Below, piece by piece: positions 10,649-19,015 of a stretch of 30,158 nucleotides of DNA (the stretch's first letter is position 1; the number at the start of each line of letters is the position of its first letter). The notes below the pieces were generated by a model. That model saw nothing but the letters and a program-made list of their open reading frames with translations. It did not search any database and was not told where the DNA came from. The DNA is from CAYLNH01 sp964384625 (GTDB lineage: Bacteria; Verrucomicrobiota; Lentisphaeria; JABSQK01): contig CAYLNH010000059.1 of assembly GCA_964384625.1 (NCBI GenBank), forward strand, positions 1 through 30,158, written 5' to 3'. A program made the position numbers and the translations under genes.

Positions 10649-11368
10649 TCAGGCAAACGGCGTACTGCCGCGACGGCGGAGGTAGAGGACGTCCGTACAG
10701 CAGCTCTCGGGTTCGGCGGCCAGATAGACCACGGCGCGCGCCACATCTGCCGGCTGGATCAGCCCGGCCGGATCCAGATCCGGCCGCGCCTGCTTGACCA
10801 TCTCCGTGGCAACGCCGCCGGGGCAGACCGCCGAACAACGGATATTGAACTCCTGGCCCTCGCGCGCCAGCACTTTGGTCATGCCCATCAACGCGTGCTT
10901 CGTCGCGGTATAACCAATCTGCCGAACATACCCTTTGTGTCCGACCACGCTGGCGATATTGACGATTCGGCCGCCGCCGGTCTGCTTCATCCAGCCGAAC
11001 GCCTCTCGGGCACAGAGAAACGCGCCGCGCGCGTTCACGTCCATCATCCGATTCCAATCGTCAAGTTCGACGTCCTCAACCCTGGCATAGGTACCCAGTG
11101 CCGCATTGTTGACCAGCAGGAACAGCGAATCGAACTTCGCCCGCACCGCAGCAAAGAGGTTCTCGATCGCCTCGGGCTCGGCCAGATCGCAGAGGCTGAA
11201 GGAGGTCCTTGGACCCAGCGTCGCGACGGTGTCGGCCAGTGGTTCTTCGGTGCGCCCGCAGATGTGGACCCGCATGCCGCCGGCAACCAGGGCCTGGGTG
11301 ATCGCCCGGCCGATTCCCCGCCCGCCGCCCGTGACCAGCGCCGTCTTGTCCGTCAACTCGCCAGCCAT
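10649..11368 (-). CDS. SDR-family NAD(P)-dependent oxidoreductase
   Basis: Classical short-chain dehydrogenase/reductase, 239 aa. The cofactor motif TGGGRGIG is at 13-20 and NNAA at 87-90. The catalytic tetrad is Asn112, Ser140, Tyr153 and Lys157 (YTATK). It resembles FabG (3-oxoacyl-ACP reductase), but the C-terminus lacks the usual VDGG ending and instead reads CCTDVLYLRRRG, so the substrate is open. The ATG is 4 bases after the pgsA stop, with AAGGACG upstream, so translation is probably coupled to pgsA. That linkage would fit a role in lipid or envelope metabolism, but it is only contextual. Confidence 0.88.
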   Translation of the reverse strand: MAGELTDKTALVTGGGRGIGRAITQALVAGGMRVHICGRTEEPLADTVATLGPRTSFSLCDLAEPEAIENLFAAVRAKFDSLFLLVNNAALGTYARVEDVELDDWNRMMDVNARGAFLCAREAFGWMKQTGGGRIVNIASVVGHKGYVRQIGYTATKHALMGMTKVLAREGQEFNIRCSAVCPGGVATEMVKQARPDLDPAGLIQPADVARAVVYLAAEPESCCTDVLYLRRRGSTPFA

Positions 11369-11372
11369 CCGA

Positions 11373-11951
11373 TCAGACGTCCTTCATATACAGATGCCGG
11401 CTCTTCCAGAAGTACTCCCAGCCGCTGTAGACAGTGAGCAGCACAATGCCGATAAGGATGCCGTGCCAGACCCAGCCATAGATGATCGGGTTCTTCTCTT
11501 TCACGAGCCATTCCGTCCAGAAACAGCCGCCGAACGCCAGCGCCAGCATCTGCAGAACTGTCTTCAACTTGCCGATGTCCTTGGCGGCGATGACTTCGCC
11601 GTGCCTGGCTGCCAGCGTCCGCAAACCGGTGACGGCGAACTCGCGGCCGAGGATCAGGATCGTGATCCAGCCGGGGACAATGTCATGCCAGGTAAGCACC
11701 ACGAAACAGGTCATGGTATAGATCTTATCGCTCAACGGGTCCATCAGCTTGCCGAAGTCCGTGACCAGATCGTACTTCCGCGCAATGTAACCGTCGAAGA
11801 AGTCCGTGAACCCGGCGATCACACAGCAGACATAGCCCACCATCCAGACATACGGCCGCTCGCCCTGGACCTCGCGGGGAACGGCCGCGATGCCGACGAA
11901 TACCAGTGTCAGGAGCAACCGGGAAACAGTCAGTTTGTTGGGGAGATTCAT
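11373..11951 (-). CDS. pgsA: CDP-diacylglycerol-glycerol-3-phosphate 3-phosphatidyltransferase
   Basis: Integral inner-membrane enzyme of the CDP-alcohol phosphatidyltransferase family, making phosphatidylglycerol phosphate from CDP-diacylglycerol and glycerol 3-phosphate. The protein is 192 aa from the chosen start, which opens with the typical MNLPNKLTVSR. The catalytic metal-binding signature DGxxARx8Gx3Dx3D is complete at residues 53-75 (Asp50, Asp53, Asp71, Asp75). Several hydrophobic helices follow. A start 15 codons upstream (11996) lacks family sequence and overlaps the divergent promoter region. It is the first gene of a pgsA-SDR operon, divergent from the outer-membrane protein gene. 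Confidence 0.9.
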   Translation of the reverse strand: MNLPNKLTVSRLLLTLVFVGIAAVPREVQGERPYVWMVGYVCCVIAGFTDFFDGYIARKYDLVTDFGKLMDPLSDKIYTMTCFVVLTWHDIVPGWITILILGREFAVTGLRTLAARHGEVIAAKDIGKLKTVLQMLALAFGGCFWTEWLVKEKNPIIYGWVWHGILIGIVLLTVYSGWEYFWKSRHLYMKDV

Positions 11952-11995
11952 GCTTTTCTCAGTCTGTGCCGGCGGTGAATAATTCCCCGTCATCA

Positions 11996-12024
11996 TTGAC
12001 GTCAGACGCGAGGAACGATACCAT
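11996..12024 (+). promoter_or_regulatory. Candidate promoter of the OMP-cyclase operon
   Basis: TTGACG (11996-12001), a 17-base spacer and TACCAT (12019-12024) make a good sigma70-type match about 120 bases upstream of the OMP start codon. A perfect palindrome TGACGTCA (11997-12004) overlaps the -35 box and sits in the gap between two divergent operons, so it could be an operator for either; no regulator is identified. Confidence 0.5.
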
Positions 12025-12145
12025 ACCGCTTAGTCGGCGATTGTACAGTTGGCTTGGGAATCCGGCCGCAGAGCCGCAAATGGACTGTGGAACGAGCCAG
12101 TCCGGCCGCCCGCGTGTCAGGCCGGGGGTAAATCAGGAGAAAGGT

Positions 12146-13309
12146 ATGAGTGGTAGTTGGAAGTCGTTTGTCGCGTTTGTCATCGTTGCCGTCGCTGTAT
12201 CCGCGGCGGGAACCGCATACGCCCAGTCCGTAGACCCCTATGCCGCCGGCTGGGATGCCGCCTATCAGGCCGGCGCCAGCGGGCAGTATGATTCCGCGTT
12301 GGAAGCCTATAACGAATTGGGCTATGCCGTCTACGGCCCCCAGTTCCAGGAAGGCTTCCTGACGTCAATGGGCTTCTACGAGGGCCAGGGCATGTACGGC
12401 AACCAATACCCGGGTGCGTTCGCCGACTTCAAGCTCTGGTTCGAAGCGAAACAGGGCGACAGCCCGGAACGCCGGCTGCTGCAGCGGCAGATTCTGGTGA
12501 AGGGCGGGGCCCGGCGGGTTACCCGCAACTTTCGGCGTCTGACGCGGCCGGTTCGCACGCCGTTCGCCGGCGACCTGATCCAGGATGTCTCGGTCACCGC
12601 CGGTTACTCGTTCGCCTCGGTCGACGACAGTGTGTTGAACGGCAAGGGCCACGACCAGGAAGCCAGCGTGTTTCTGCACGGCAAATGCATGAACAAGATT
12701 CACTACGGTCTGGGTCTCGCTCTGAACCGTTACGAGATCACCACGGCGCCGCGCGCCTACGAGCAGAAGACCACCGTCATCGACGGCCTGGTGTCCTACG
12801 AATTCACGCCGAGTTTCCAATTCGGCGTCTTCGTCAATGCCAGCTTCATCGATATCGAAGATGAGGTCCTGGATCGCGGCATCCGGCTCAAGGGCGAACG
12901 TTACGCCCGCTGGGGCGGCGGCCTGCTGACCAGCTACAACCTGGACCTCGGCCGGAGTGCCAGTCTCGGACTGACCGCCAGCGTGGCGAGTATGAACAAA
13001 CGCAGTGTGGAACGCCTGTTCGACGACGAGGATACGGCCTTCGTCTTCATGATCGACTATTCGCGGCAACTGACCGACAGCCTGGCCTTCAACGTCTACG
13101 GCAGCTACCTCGGCCTGCTGGACCGCGAGACCTTTGCAGGCGACCCGGGTGAAGTCGAAATCCCGGACAGCAGCTACTGGACCTGGGGTGCGGATGTCTC
13201 TCTGGCATTGACGCCGAAAGCCGAACTGATTGTCGGTTACGAAACGAGCGCTGCCGATAACGACCACGAGGAACACCGGCTGAATGCCGGCCTGGTGATC
13301 AGCTTCTAA
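12146..13309 (+). CDS. Secreted outer-membrane beta-barrel protein
   Basis: 387 aa. An N-terminal signal peptide spans about residues 1-26 (hydrophobic core VAFVIVAVAVSAAG, predicted cut after AYA). A Tyr/Gly/Ala-rich region follows, with repeated AGWDAAYQAG-like and AYNELGYAVYG segments. From about residue 145 on there are alternating hydrophobic/polar strands ending in LNAGLVISF. A terminal Phe is the usual C-terminal signature of outer-membrane barrels recognised by BamA. The barrel half resembles autotransporter-type or Opa-like barrels in pattern only; no specific family is claimed. The start has AGGAGAAAGGT directly upstream; the 80-codon upstream extension is rejected because it lacks the signal peptide and contains the promoter. 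A CHASE2 cyclase gene follows 10 bases later. Confidence 0.75.
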   Translation: MSGSWKSFVAFVIVAVAVSAAGTAYAQSVDPYAAGWDAAYQAGASGQYDSALEAYNELGYAVYGPQFQEGFLTSMGFYEGQGMYGNQYPGAFADFKLWFEAKQGDSPERRLLQRQILVKGGARRVTRNFRRLTRPVRTPFAGDLIQDVSVTAGYSFASVDDSVLNGKGHDQEASVFLHGKCMNKIHYGLGLALNRYEITTAPRAYEQKTTVIDGLVSYEFTPSFQFGVFVNASFIDIEDEVLDRGIRLKGERYARWGGGLLTSYNLDLGRSASLGLTASVASMNKRSVERLFDDEDTAFVFMIDYSRQLTDSLAFNVYGSYLGLLDRETFAGDPGEVEIPDSSYWTWGADVSLALTPKAELIVGYETSAADNDHEEHRLNAGLVISF

Positions 13310-13319
13310 GGAGGGCGGC

Positions 13320-15776
13320 GTGGCCCGGCGCCGGCATACCGCATATATCACGGGGCTGGCCATCCAGGCAGCGGCCTTCGTGATCATCTGCCTGCTGTCG
13401 GTGCTGACTCTCGGCGGCCGCGCTTTTCTGCCCGAGTATGTCGACGCCCGCATTCACGACCAGCTGTTCCGCCTGCGCAATACGGTCAACAAAGACCAGC
13501 CCGTCAGCGAAGACATCACTCTGATCGGGATTGACGACGGTACGCAGATGAAGCTCGGGGCGTACGGCAAAGGCCATTGGGTCATGCGCCTGCCGTTCAT
13601 CGATCAAATCGATCACTTCCGCCCGTTTCGCCCGCGGGTGATCGCCTATGACCTGATGTTCCTGGACCAACGTACCGAAACAGAGATTCGGCAGGACGAC
13701 GATGGGGCTGCACTCTTCAGCAAAGAGGTGCAGGACGAGCTGAATCAATTCCTGGAGACGGCGCGTGAAACCGGCGGCACGAACGATCCGGAAGCCCAAC
13801 GTGGCGTGGTTGAATTGTTCGGCCGGCTGAGCGGCAGAATCAGCGACGGCCTCTTTCAGAGCAAACTTTCGCACTTACAGGACACGCCGATCGTGCTCGG
13901 CTACCACGTACCGGTGGAGCGGCACAACCAGATTCGCACCTGGAGCCGGACCGATATCCTGGGCACCGACCCCGACGATCTCAGCGAGTCCAACGGACGC
14001 GTCCTGCCGTACCTCACCGACATGGCGATTCCGCTCGAGGCGGTCAGCAACATCCCGGCGGACTACGAGTTCAACGAATACCGGGCCAAGATGCCGGGCC
14101 AGGCCTTGCTGGATTTCAGCCGGCTGGGTTTCATCAACGGCCCGCGCGACCCGGACGGGACCATACGCCGCGTGCCGATGGTATACGGTCTCGGCTACCG
14201 CTACCAAGACCCGGCCGGCGGCAACGAGGTCGTACGCCGCTTCTTCGTGCCGTCCATGGCCCTGGTGGTCTGCCTCGAAGCCTGGGGTATTTCGCTGTTG
14301 GACCTGGATCCCGAAACAGATGCCTTCCCCGTCGAAGTGCAGTTCGGCAGGTACATCCGGGTTACCCGGCCGGACGGCAGCCAGGTGAAGATCCCGATTG
14401 ACCGGCAGGGCTTTTACTACGTCGACTTCGTCGGGGACACGCTTGCCTTCCGCAATATCGCGTTCGCCAGTGTCGGGCAGTACGAGAACATGCCCGAATA
14501 CCTGACCGACCGCATCGTCTTTATCGGCGCCACCATGACCGGGGCGACGGATGTCGGCCCCACCCCGCTGTCCGAGAACGCACCGTTGGTGACGGTCCAC
14601 ATGAACGCGGTCAGCAACATCCTGACCGGCACCTTCATCCGCCCCCTGCGCGCCTGGGGCCAGCTTCTGACCTTGTCGCTGGTGTTTGCTCTGTTGATCA
14701 CGACCTGGCTGACATTGCGGCCGCGGCGCTACACGATTGCGGCATTCGCCGGGCTGCTGGTCTATCTGCTCATCGCCTATCTGGGCATCCATTTTCATTG
14801 GCGCGTCCTGCCGCTGACCGGCCCGGTTCTGCTGGCGGCGCTCTGCTATATGACAGCCATCGTCCTGCACTACTTCACTGAAGAGAAAGAAAAGAAGGCC
14901 ATCCGCGGCATGTTCTCCACCATGGTCTCCGGTGATGTCCTGACCTATATCGAGGAGAACCCCGAGACCTTCTCGCTCGCCGGCGAACAGCGCGAAGTGA
15001 CCGTATTCTTCTCCGACCTCGCCGGTTTCACCAGCATCTCCGAAAGCCTGCCGCCCGCCAGCCTGGTCCATCTGCTCAACGCCTACCTGACGCCGATGAC
15101 CGATATCATCCTCAATAACCAGGGATTCCTCGACAAGTACGAGGGCGACGCGATCATGGCCGAGTGGGGCGTGCCCTTTGCCAATCCCGATCACGCCAAA
15201 CTGGCCTGCTGGTCCGCCCTCGAACAACAGGCCAAACTCGATGAAATCCGCGATGAACTCCAACGCCGGTTCGGCCACGCCCTGCATGTGCGCATGGGCA
15301 TCAACTCCGGCCTCGTCTCCGCCGGCGGCATGGGGTCTGAACGCAAATTCGACTACACCGTCATGGGCGATGCCGTCAACCTCGCCGCCCGCCTCGAACC
15401 GACCAACAAAGACTACAACACAAAAATCATCATCGGCGAGGCAACGTACCAACTGGCGCGCGACCACATCGAGGTCCGTCTCCTCGACCGCATCATCGTC
15501 AAGGGCAAAACGCAGCCCGTCCAGATCTACGAACTGCTGGCCAAGAAAGGCGGCGTCGATTCCCGTACGCGCGACGTCATGAACTTTTACGAACGCGCCC
15601 TCCGCAAACACTGGGACCGCGACTTCGAAGCCGCCCTCGGCCTGCTCCGGAAAGCCCTCGAACTGGATCCCGACGATTGCCCCAGTCGGCACCTTCTTGC
15701 CCGTTGCGAAGCCTTCAACCAGGACCCGCCCCCGGATACCTGGCAGGGCGAATACGTCCGGCCGCAGAAGGATTGA
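13320..15776 (+). CDS. CHASE2-domain adenylate cyclase
   Basis: Class III nucleotide cyclase, 818 aa. Order: a signal-anchor helix at about 10-32; a periplasmic CHASE2 sensor domain about 40-440 with IGIDDGT, AYDLMFLD, FINGPRDPDGTIRRVPMVY and FIGATMTGATD; three membrane helices about 445-517; a cytoplasmic cyclase domain about 555-730; and a TPR-like tail about 755-795. Catalytic features are intact: metal ligands Asp566 (FFSDLAGFT) and Asp610, adenine-selecting Lys606 (KYEGDAIMAEWG), and Asn687/Arg691 in GDAVNLAARLE. It should make cAMP from ATP in response to a periplasmic signal. The start is a GTG with AAGGAGG 5 bases upstream; AAGGAGG itself overlaps the stop of the OMP gene, so the two are co-translated. 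A partner role for the OMP is inference. Confidence 0.92.
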   Translation: MARRRHTAYITGLAIQAAAFVIICLLSVLTLGGRAFLPEYVDARIHDQLFRLRNTVNKDQPVSEDITLIGIDDGTQMKLGAYGKGHWVMRLPFIDQIDHFRPFRPRVIAYDLMFLDQRTETEIRQDDDGAALFSKEVQDELNQFLETARETGGTNDPEAQRGVVELFGRLSGRISDGLFQSKLSHLQDTPIVLGYHVPVERHNQIRTWSRTDILGTDPDDLSESNGRVLPYLTDMAIPLEAVSNIPADYEFNEYRAKMPGQALLDFSRLGFINGPRDPDGTIRRVPMVYGLGYRYQDPAGGNEVVRRFFVPSMALVVCLEAWGISLLDLDPETDAFPVEVQFGRYIRVTRPDGSQVKIPIDRQGFYYVDFVGDTLAFRNIAFASVGQYENMPEYLTDRIVFIGATMTGATDVGPTPLSENAPLVTVHMNAVSNILTGTFIRPLRAWGQLLTLSLVFALLITTWLTLRPRRYTIAAFAGLLVYLLIAYLGIHFHWRVLPLTGPVLLAALCYMTAIVLHYFTEEKEKKAIRGMFSTMVSGDVLTYIEENPETFSLAGEQREVTVFFSDLAGFTSISESLPPASLVHLLNAYLTPMTDIILNNQGFLDKYEGDAIMAEWGVPFANPDHAKLACWSALEQQAKLDEIRDELQRRFGHALHVRMGINSGLVSAGGMGSERKFDYTVMGDAVNLAARLEPTNKDYNTKIIIGEATYQLARDHIEVRLLDRIIVKGKTQPVQIYELLAKKGGVDSRTRDVMNFYERALRKHWDRDFEAALGLLRKALELDPDDCPSRHLLARCEAFNQDPPPDTWQGEYVRPQKD

Positions 15777-15865
15777 CCTCGTTCGTACGCGGGCATACAG
15801 GCAGTCTTTGGATCGCAGTTCTTCGGGTCCTGCACGCTCTCTCGCGGCCCGTTACCGTCAGACAA

Positions 15866-15945
15866 CTCCGGTGAAAGATTCCCCTGGCAGTGCCGGGGGA
15901 GTGTCAGCCTTCCATCGGTTTTGCCTTTGCCCCGGCTCTCCCGCT
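15866..15945. repeat. Dispersed repeat family 1, copy D
   Basis: It lies between the converging ends of the cyclase and receiver-domain genes. It carries the family core GTGCCGGGGGAGTGTCAGCC followed by a pyrimidine-rich TTTTGCCTTTGCCCC. The preceding CCCCTGGCA pairs with TGCCGGGGG to form a hairpin (about 15881-15899) that may also act as a transcription end signal, although no T run follows. Confidence 0.65.
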
Positions 15946-16039
15946 TCTGGTTTCCGTTTATCAGACAACTCGGCCGGTTCCACCGCGCCCCCATGGTCGG
16001 CCAAGACCGATTTGTGCAGTGGCGGCGGCGCGGGGAGGG

Positions 16040-17191
16040 TCAGCCGAGAATGCCGCGGATGCGTTGGGCGAGTTCCGCCATGCGGTAGGGTTTCTGCAGG
16101 AAGCCGAGGGCGCCGGCGTCAAGGACATCCTGGGCTTCTTCCTGGGCCATGTAGCCGCTCTGCAGGAGAACCTTGACGTCGGCGTCGATTTCCTTGAGCG
16201 CGAAGAAGGCGTCGTGGCCGTTCATCTCGGGCATGACCATGTCGAGCAGTACCAGGTCGATCTGCCCGGGGTTCTCCCGGTAGATCTCGACGCAGTCGCG
16301 TCCGTTCTCGGCCAGGATCACGGTGTAGCCCAGGCCCTGGAGCATGTCGATCACCACATCCCAGATGATTCCTTCGTCGTCCACCAGCAGGATGGTCTCG
16401 GTGCCCTTGAGATCTTCTTCCTCAAGCCCCTTCTCGCCGTACATCTCGACCTGGTTGTGAATCCCCGGCAGCAGGATTGTGAGGCTTTCGCCGACAGTGG
16501 TGGTGAGGATCTCGCCGCCATGATCGAGGACGATGCCGTAGACGAAAAGCAGGGGGTCGTCCAACTGCAGGCCGGCGTCGACAACCAGCTTCTCGGTGAA
16601 GCAGACCAACTCGTCCACGGCGGGTGGTTCCGCGGCGGGCGCCATGTTGATGGCGTAGTACTCGCCGGCCGGCAGGTCGGATCGACGTTTGCGGAAGTAG
16701 GCGTCATCGAAGTCGCGGCGTTCGAGCCAGACATTCAGTTTGAGGCCGTCGGTCGCCGTGAAGAAATGGGGGATCTCGAACAGCGCCTGCTGGATCAGGA
16801 AGAGGCGGCCGCGGACAAAGGCTTCGGACAGTTCGTCGGCGGTTTCGTGGAGCACGAGTTCGGCGCGGCCGATGCGGTTCAGCCTGGTTGTCACGCCCTG
16901 CATGAGCAGGAGCAGGTCCAGCGCTTCGAACTCCTCAACCGAAGGTTTGAGCAGGGCCTGCAGCCCGTCCAGCACGCGATTGGCCCGGGCGAGAGCGGCC
17001 AGATTGTCCTGCAGGTAGGCCTGGGCGGTGGGGTTGCCTTCCAGTTCGACGTCAAGGAGGTCGCAGTAACCTTTGATGCGTGCGATAAAGAATTCCAGGC
17101 CCGCCGCGGCGCCGCGGGCGAACGCCCGATAGTTGGTCAGCCGCTCGTCATCGGGCATCGTCTCGGCGAAATAGGCTTCCAAGTCACTCAT
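16040..17191 (-). CDS. Degenerate histidine kinase-receiver hybrid
   Basis: 383 aa. The C-terminal receiver domain (about 265-383) is intact: acidic pair Asp271/Asp272, phosphoacceptor Asp317 in LVLLDMVMPEMNG, Ser345 and Lys367 in LQKPYR. Residues 20-245 align in pattern with a hybrid histidine kinase, but with key residues lost. The H-box that usually reads GIAHDFNNLL is GAAAGLEFFI, so there is no phosphoacceptor His. The N-box is LIQQALFEIPHFF without the Asn. The G-box is QLDDPLLFVYGIVLDHGG without glycines. The LTILLP ending is kept. It is therefore probably a non-catalytic scaffold or sensor joined to a working receiver. Gene order (rodA upstream, same strand, 132-base gap) gives little functional help. 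Confidence 0.8.
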   Translation of the reverse strand: MSDLEAYFAETMPDDERLTNYRAFARGAAAGLEFFIARIKGYCDLLDVELEGNPTAQAYLQDNLAALARANRVLDGLQALLKPSVEEFEALDLLLLMQGVTTRLNRIGRAELVLHETADELSEAFVRGRLFLIQQALFEIPHFFTATDGLKLNVWLERRDFDDAYFRKRRSDLPAGEYYAINMAPAAEPPAVDELVCFTEKLVVDAGLQLDDPLLFVYGIVLDHGGEILTTTVGESLTILLPGIHNQVEMYGEKGLEEEDLKGTETILLVDDEGIIWDVVIDMLQGLGYTVILAENGRDCVEIYRENPGQIDLVLLDMVMPEMNGHDAFFALKEIDADVKVLLQSGYMAQEEAQDVLDAGALGFLQKPYRMAELAQRIRGILG

Positions 17192-17246
17192 GGCTTCAGC
17201 TCCTGCCCGAACCCGAAATCAGCAATCCTCACGGCGAGGCGACGCG

Positions 17247-17263
17247 GTCCGCCGGCGGCGGAC
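17247..17263. other. Short perfect hairpin between rodA and the hybrid gene
   Basis: GTCCGCC (17247-17253) and GGCGGAC (17257-17263) flank a 3-base loop in the 132-base gap after the rodA stop. No T run follows on the minus strand, so it is at best a weak or factor-dependent terminator, or an RNA stabiliser. Confidence 0.3.
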
Positions 17264-17323
17264 TCGCAGGATCTTCGCTTCGTTCAGCGGTTGGCCTCGC
17301 CGGCTTCGGGCCGAGATGCTCTT

Positions 17324-18526
17324 CTATTCTGGCTGGCGGTGGATGTAGATGCTCTGGAGGACCCCGATGCAGCCGAGCATCAGGACCATGACGGAACCAC
17401 CGTAGCTCACGAGGGGTAAAGGTATACCGATAATCGGCATAACGCGAATAGTCATGCCGACGTTGATGAATATATGTACGCAAAACAACGCAGCAATACC
17501 GCAGGCCAGGTATTTGCCGAAGTCATCCCGCGCGCGTGCCGCCACATACAGGCTCAAGGAACACAACAGGGCGAATGCACCGATCAACGCCGACGCCCCG
17601 ACAAACCCCGTCTCCTCGGCGATCACACTGAAGATAAAGTCCGTCGGCGCCACCCGTCGCGGCAGGAAACCCAAGGTATTCTGCGTGCCTTTGCCGAACC
17701 CCTTGCCGCGGAGGCCGCCGCTGCCGACGGCCAGTTCGGACTGCAGCGCGTTCCAGTCGTCAATCACCACTGCCGTCTTGTTCTTGGCGTTCTTCTCGCC
17801 AATGGTCGAGAAGGCGTAGGCTACTTCGTAGGCGTGTTCGGGCAGGATCGGTTTGAGATACGTCAGCACCCGTTGTTTCTGATGCGGGCGGAAACCGAAC
17901 TTGTAGACCATCGGCCCGGCCAGCAGCACGACGACGGCAGCATATGCGATCAGCCGCAATCGGATGCCGCCGACAAACAGGATCGCCCCGCAGATGGGAA
18001 CGAAGACCAGGGCACTGCCCATGTCCGGCTGGAGCATGATCAACGCCATCGGCACCAGCGTCACGGCAATCACGGCGGCCACGTGGCGGTAATGCCGCAG
18101 GTCGGTGGACGGGAACGAGGCATACCAGGCCAGGGCAATAATGGTTGCCAGTTTTGCCAGCTCCGACGGCTGCAGGTTGACGCCGCCCGGCAGCCGGATC
18201 CAGCTCTTGGCGCCGTTGATCTCGTCGCCGATCAGGATGACCGTGACCAACAGGACAATACTGCCGAGGAAGATCAGCAGCGACATCCGCCCGAGCAGTT
18301 CGTAGTCGAATCCCATGATGAAAACCATCAGCCCGAATCCGAGTCCGACCCACATGAGCTGGCGGGTCCAGTAGCCGGCCATACGGCCGCCGGTCTGCTG
18401 GCCGGCGCTGTAAATAAACAGCACGCCGAACGCGATCAGCACAACCACGGTCAACATCAACAGCAGATTCATCCGCGCCAGTTTCCTGGGCAAACGATCC
18501 AGGTATGCAAAGATATCGGTAAGCAT
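17324..18526 (-). CDS. rodA: Rod-shape SEDS peptidoglycan glycosyltransferase RodA
   Basis: SEDS-family multi-pass inner-membrane glycan polymerase of the elongasome, 400 aa, about ten hydrophobic helices. Diagnostic motifs: GAKSWIRLPGGVNLQPSELAK at about 105-125, LQPDMGSALVF at 165-175, SGGLRGKGFGKGTQ at 269-282, LPRRVAPTDFIFSVIAEETGF with the catalytic Asp296, and IPLPLVSYGGS near the C-terminus. These separate RodA from FtsW by overall pattern, although the paralogues are close. The ATG has AGGT about 6 bases upstream. The usual partners mreBCD and pbp2 are not in the window. Presence of rodA argues for a peptidoglycan-containing, probably rod-shaped cell. Confidence 0.92.
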   Translation of the reverse strand: MLTDIFAYLDRLPRKLARMNLLLMLTVVVLIAFGVLFIYSAGQQTGGRMAGYWTRQLMWVGLGFGLMVFIMGFDYELLGRMSLLIFLGSIVLLVTVILIGDEINGAKSWIRLPGGVNLQPSELAKLATIIALAWYASFPSTDLRHYRHVAAVIAVTLVPMALIMLQPDMGSALVFVPICGAILFVGGIRLRLIAYAAVVVLLAGPMVYKFGFRPHQKQRVLTYLKPILPEHAYEVAYAFSTIGEKNAKNKTAVVIDDWNALQSELAVGSGGLRGKGFGKGTQNTLGFLPRRVAPTDFIFSVIAEETGFVGASALIGAFALLCSLSLYVAARARDDFGKYLACGIAALFCVHIFINVGMTIRVMPIIGIPLPLVSYGGSVMVLMLGCIGVLQSIYIHRQPE

Positions 18527-18553
18527 GACTTACCTGTAACGCCTCCTGCCGCC

Positions 18554-18581
18554 AAGATAGCGTCGGGCAAACGCAGTACAA
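18554..18581 (-). promoter_or_regulatory. Candidate promoter of rodA
   Basis: On the minus strand, TTGTAC (18581-18576), a 16-base spacer and TATCTT (18559-18554) lie about 28 bases upstream of the rodA ATG. Confidence 0.35.
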
Positions 18582-18703
18582 GGGAAAGTCGCCATCCGGC
18601 CGGCGGAAAGAATCGATTGTCGGCGAAATGGATCGAGAGATTTGGACGGATGTCACGGGGGTCAGTCCGACGATGCGGGACTCGTTCATGGTGGATCGTG
18701 GAT

Positions 18704-18740
18704 AGAGCATAGAGCAGAGAGCATAGAGCAGAGAGCATAG
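18704..18740. repeat. 14-base tandem repeat, about 2.6 units
   Basis: The unit AGAGCATAGAGCAG occurs at 18704-18717 and 18718-18731, followed by a partial third copy to 18740. It lies in the non-coding gap upstream of rodA. Confidence 0.85.
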
Positions 18741-19015
18741 TGGACAGCAAATCGTTCGTGTCGCCCAACGTGTTTCTAACTGCGTGAGCGACGGAACCAG
18801 GGCGAACGCCGTTTGTGGCACAAGCATGCCAGTCGACGCAGTCTATGGCTGCCCGAGGGGCAGCAGGGAGCGAAGCGAGCGTCAATTTGTGCTTCGGAAC
18901 ATAAGCAGGGATGCTTGCGATACATCACGTCCCTTTTCGCCGGCCGGCAGAGCGCCCGGCCGAGATCCCGACGCGCAAGCGGTCGGGCAGCCACGGCAGG
19001 AAGGAGGTGCTGTGA

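Larger units (their letters stand above)
18527..19015. other. Gene-free region upstream of rodA
   Basis: This 489-base gap between rodA and the corrinoid activator gene contains a candidate rodA promoter, a short tandem repeat (18704-18740) and several hairpins, including a perfect GCTGCCC/GGGCAGC (18848-18864) and CCCGAC/GTCGGG around 18967-18987. The overlapping ORFs on both strands show no recognisable domain and are not called. It looks like accumulated non-coding or relic sequence. Confidence 0.5.

Noticed and set aside
11997..12004. TGACGTCA palindrome as a cAMP response site
   Set aside because: That sequence is a eukaryotic CREB site; bacterial CRP sites have a different TGTGA-N6-TCACA form. 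Kept only as a possible operator.
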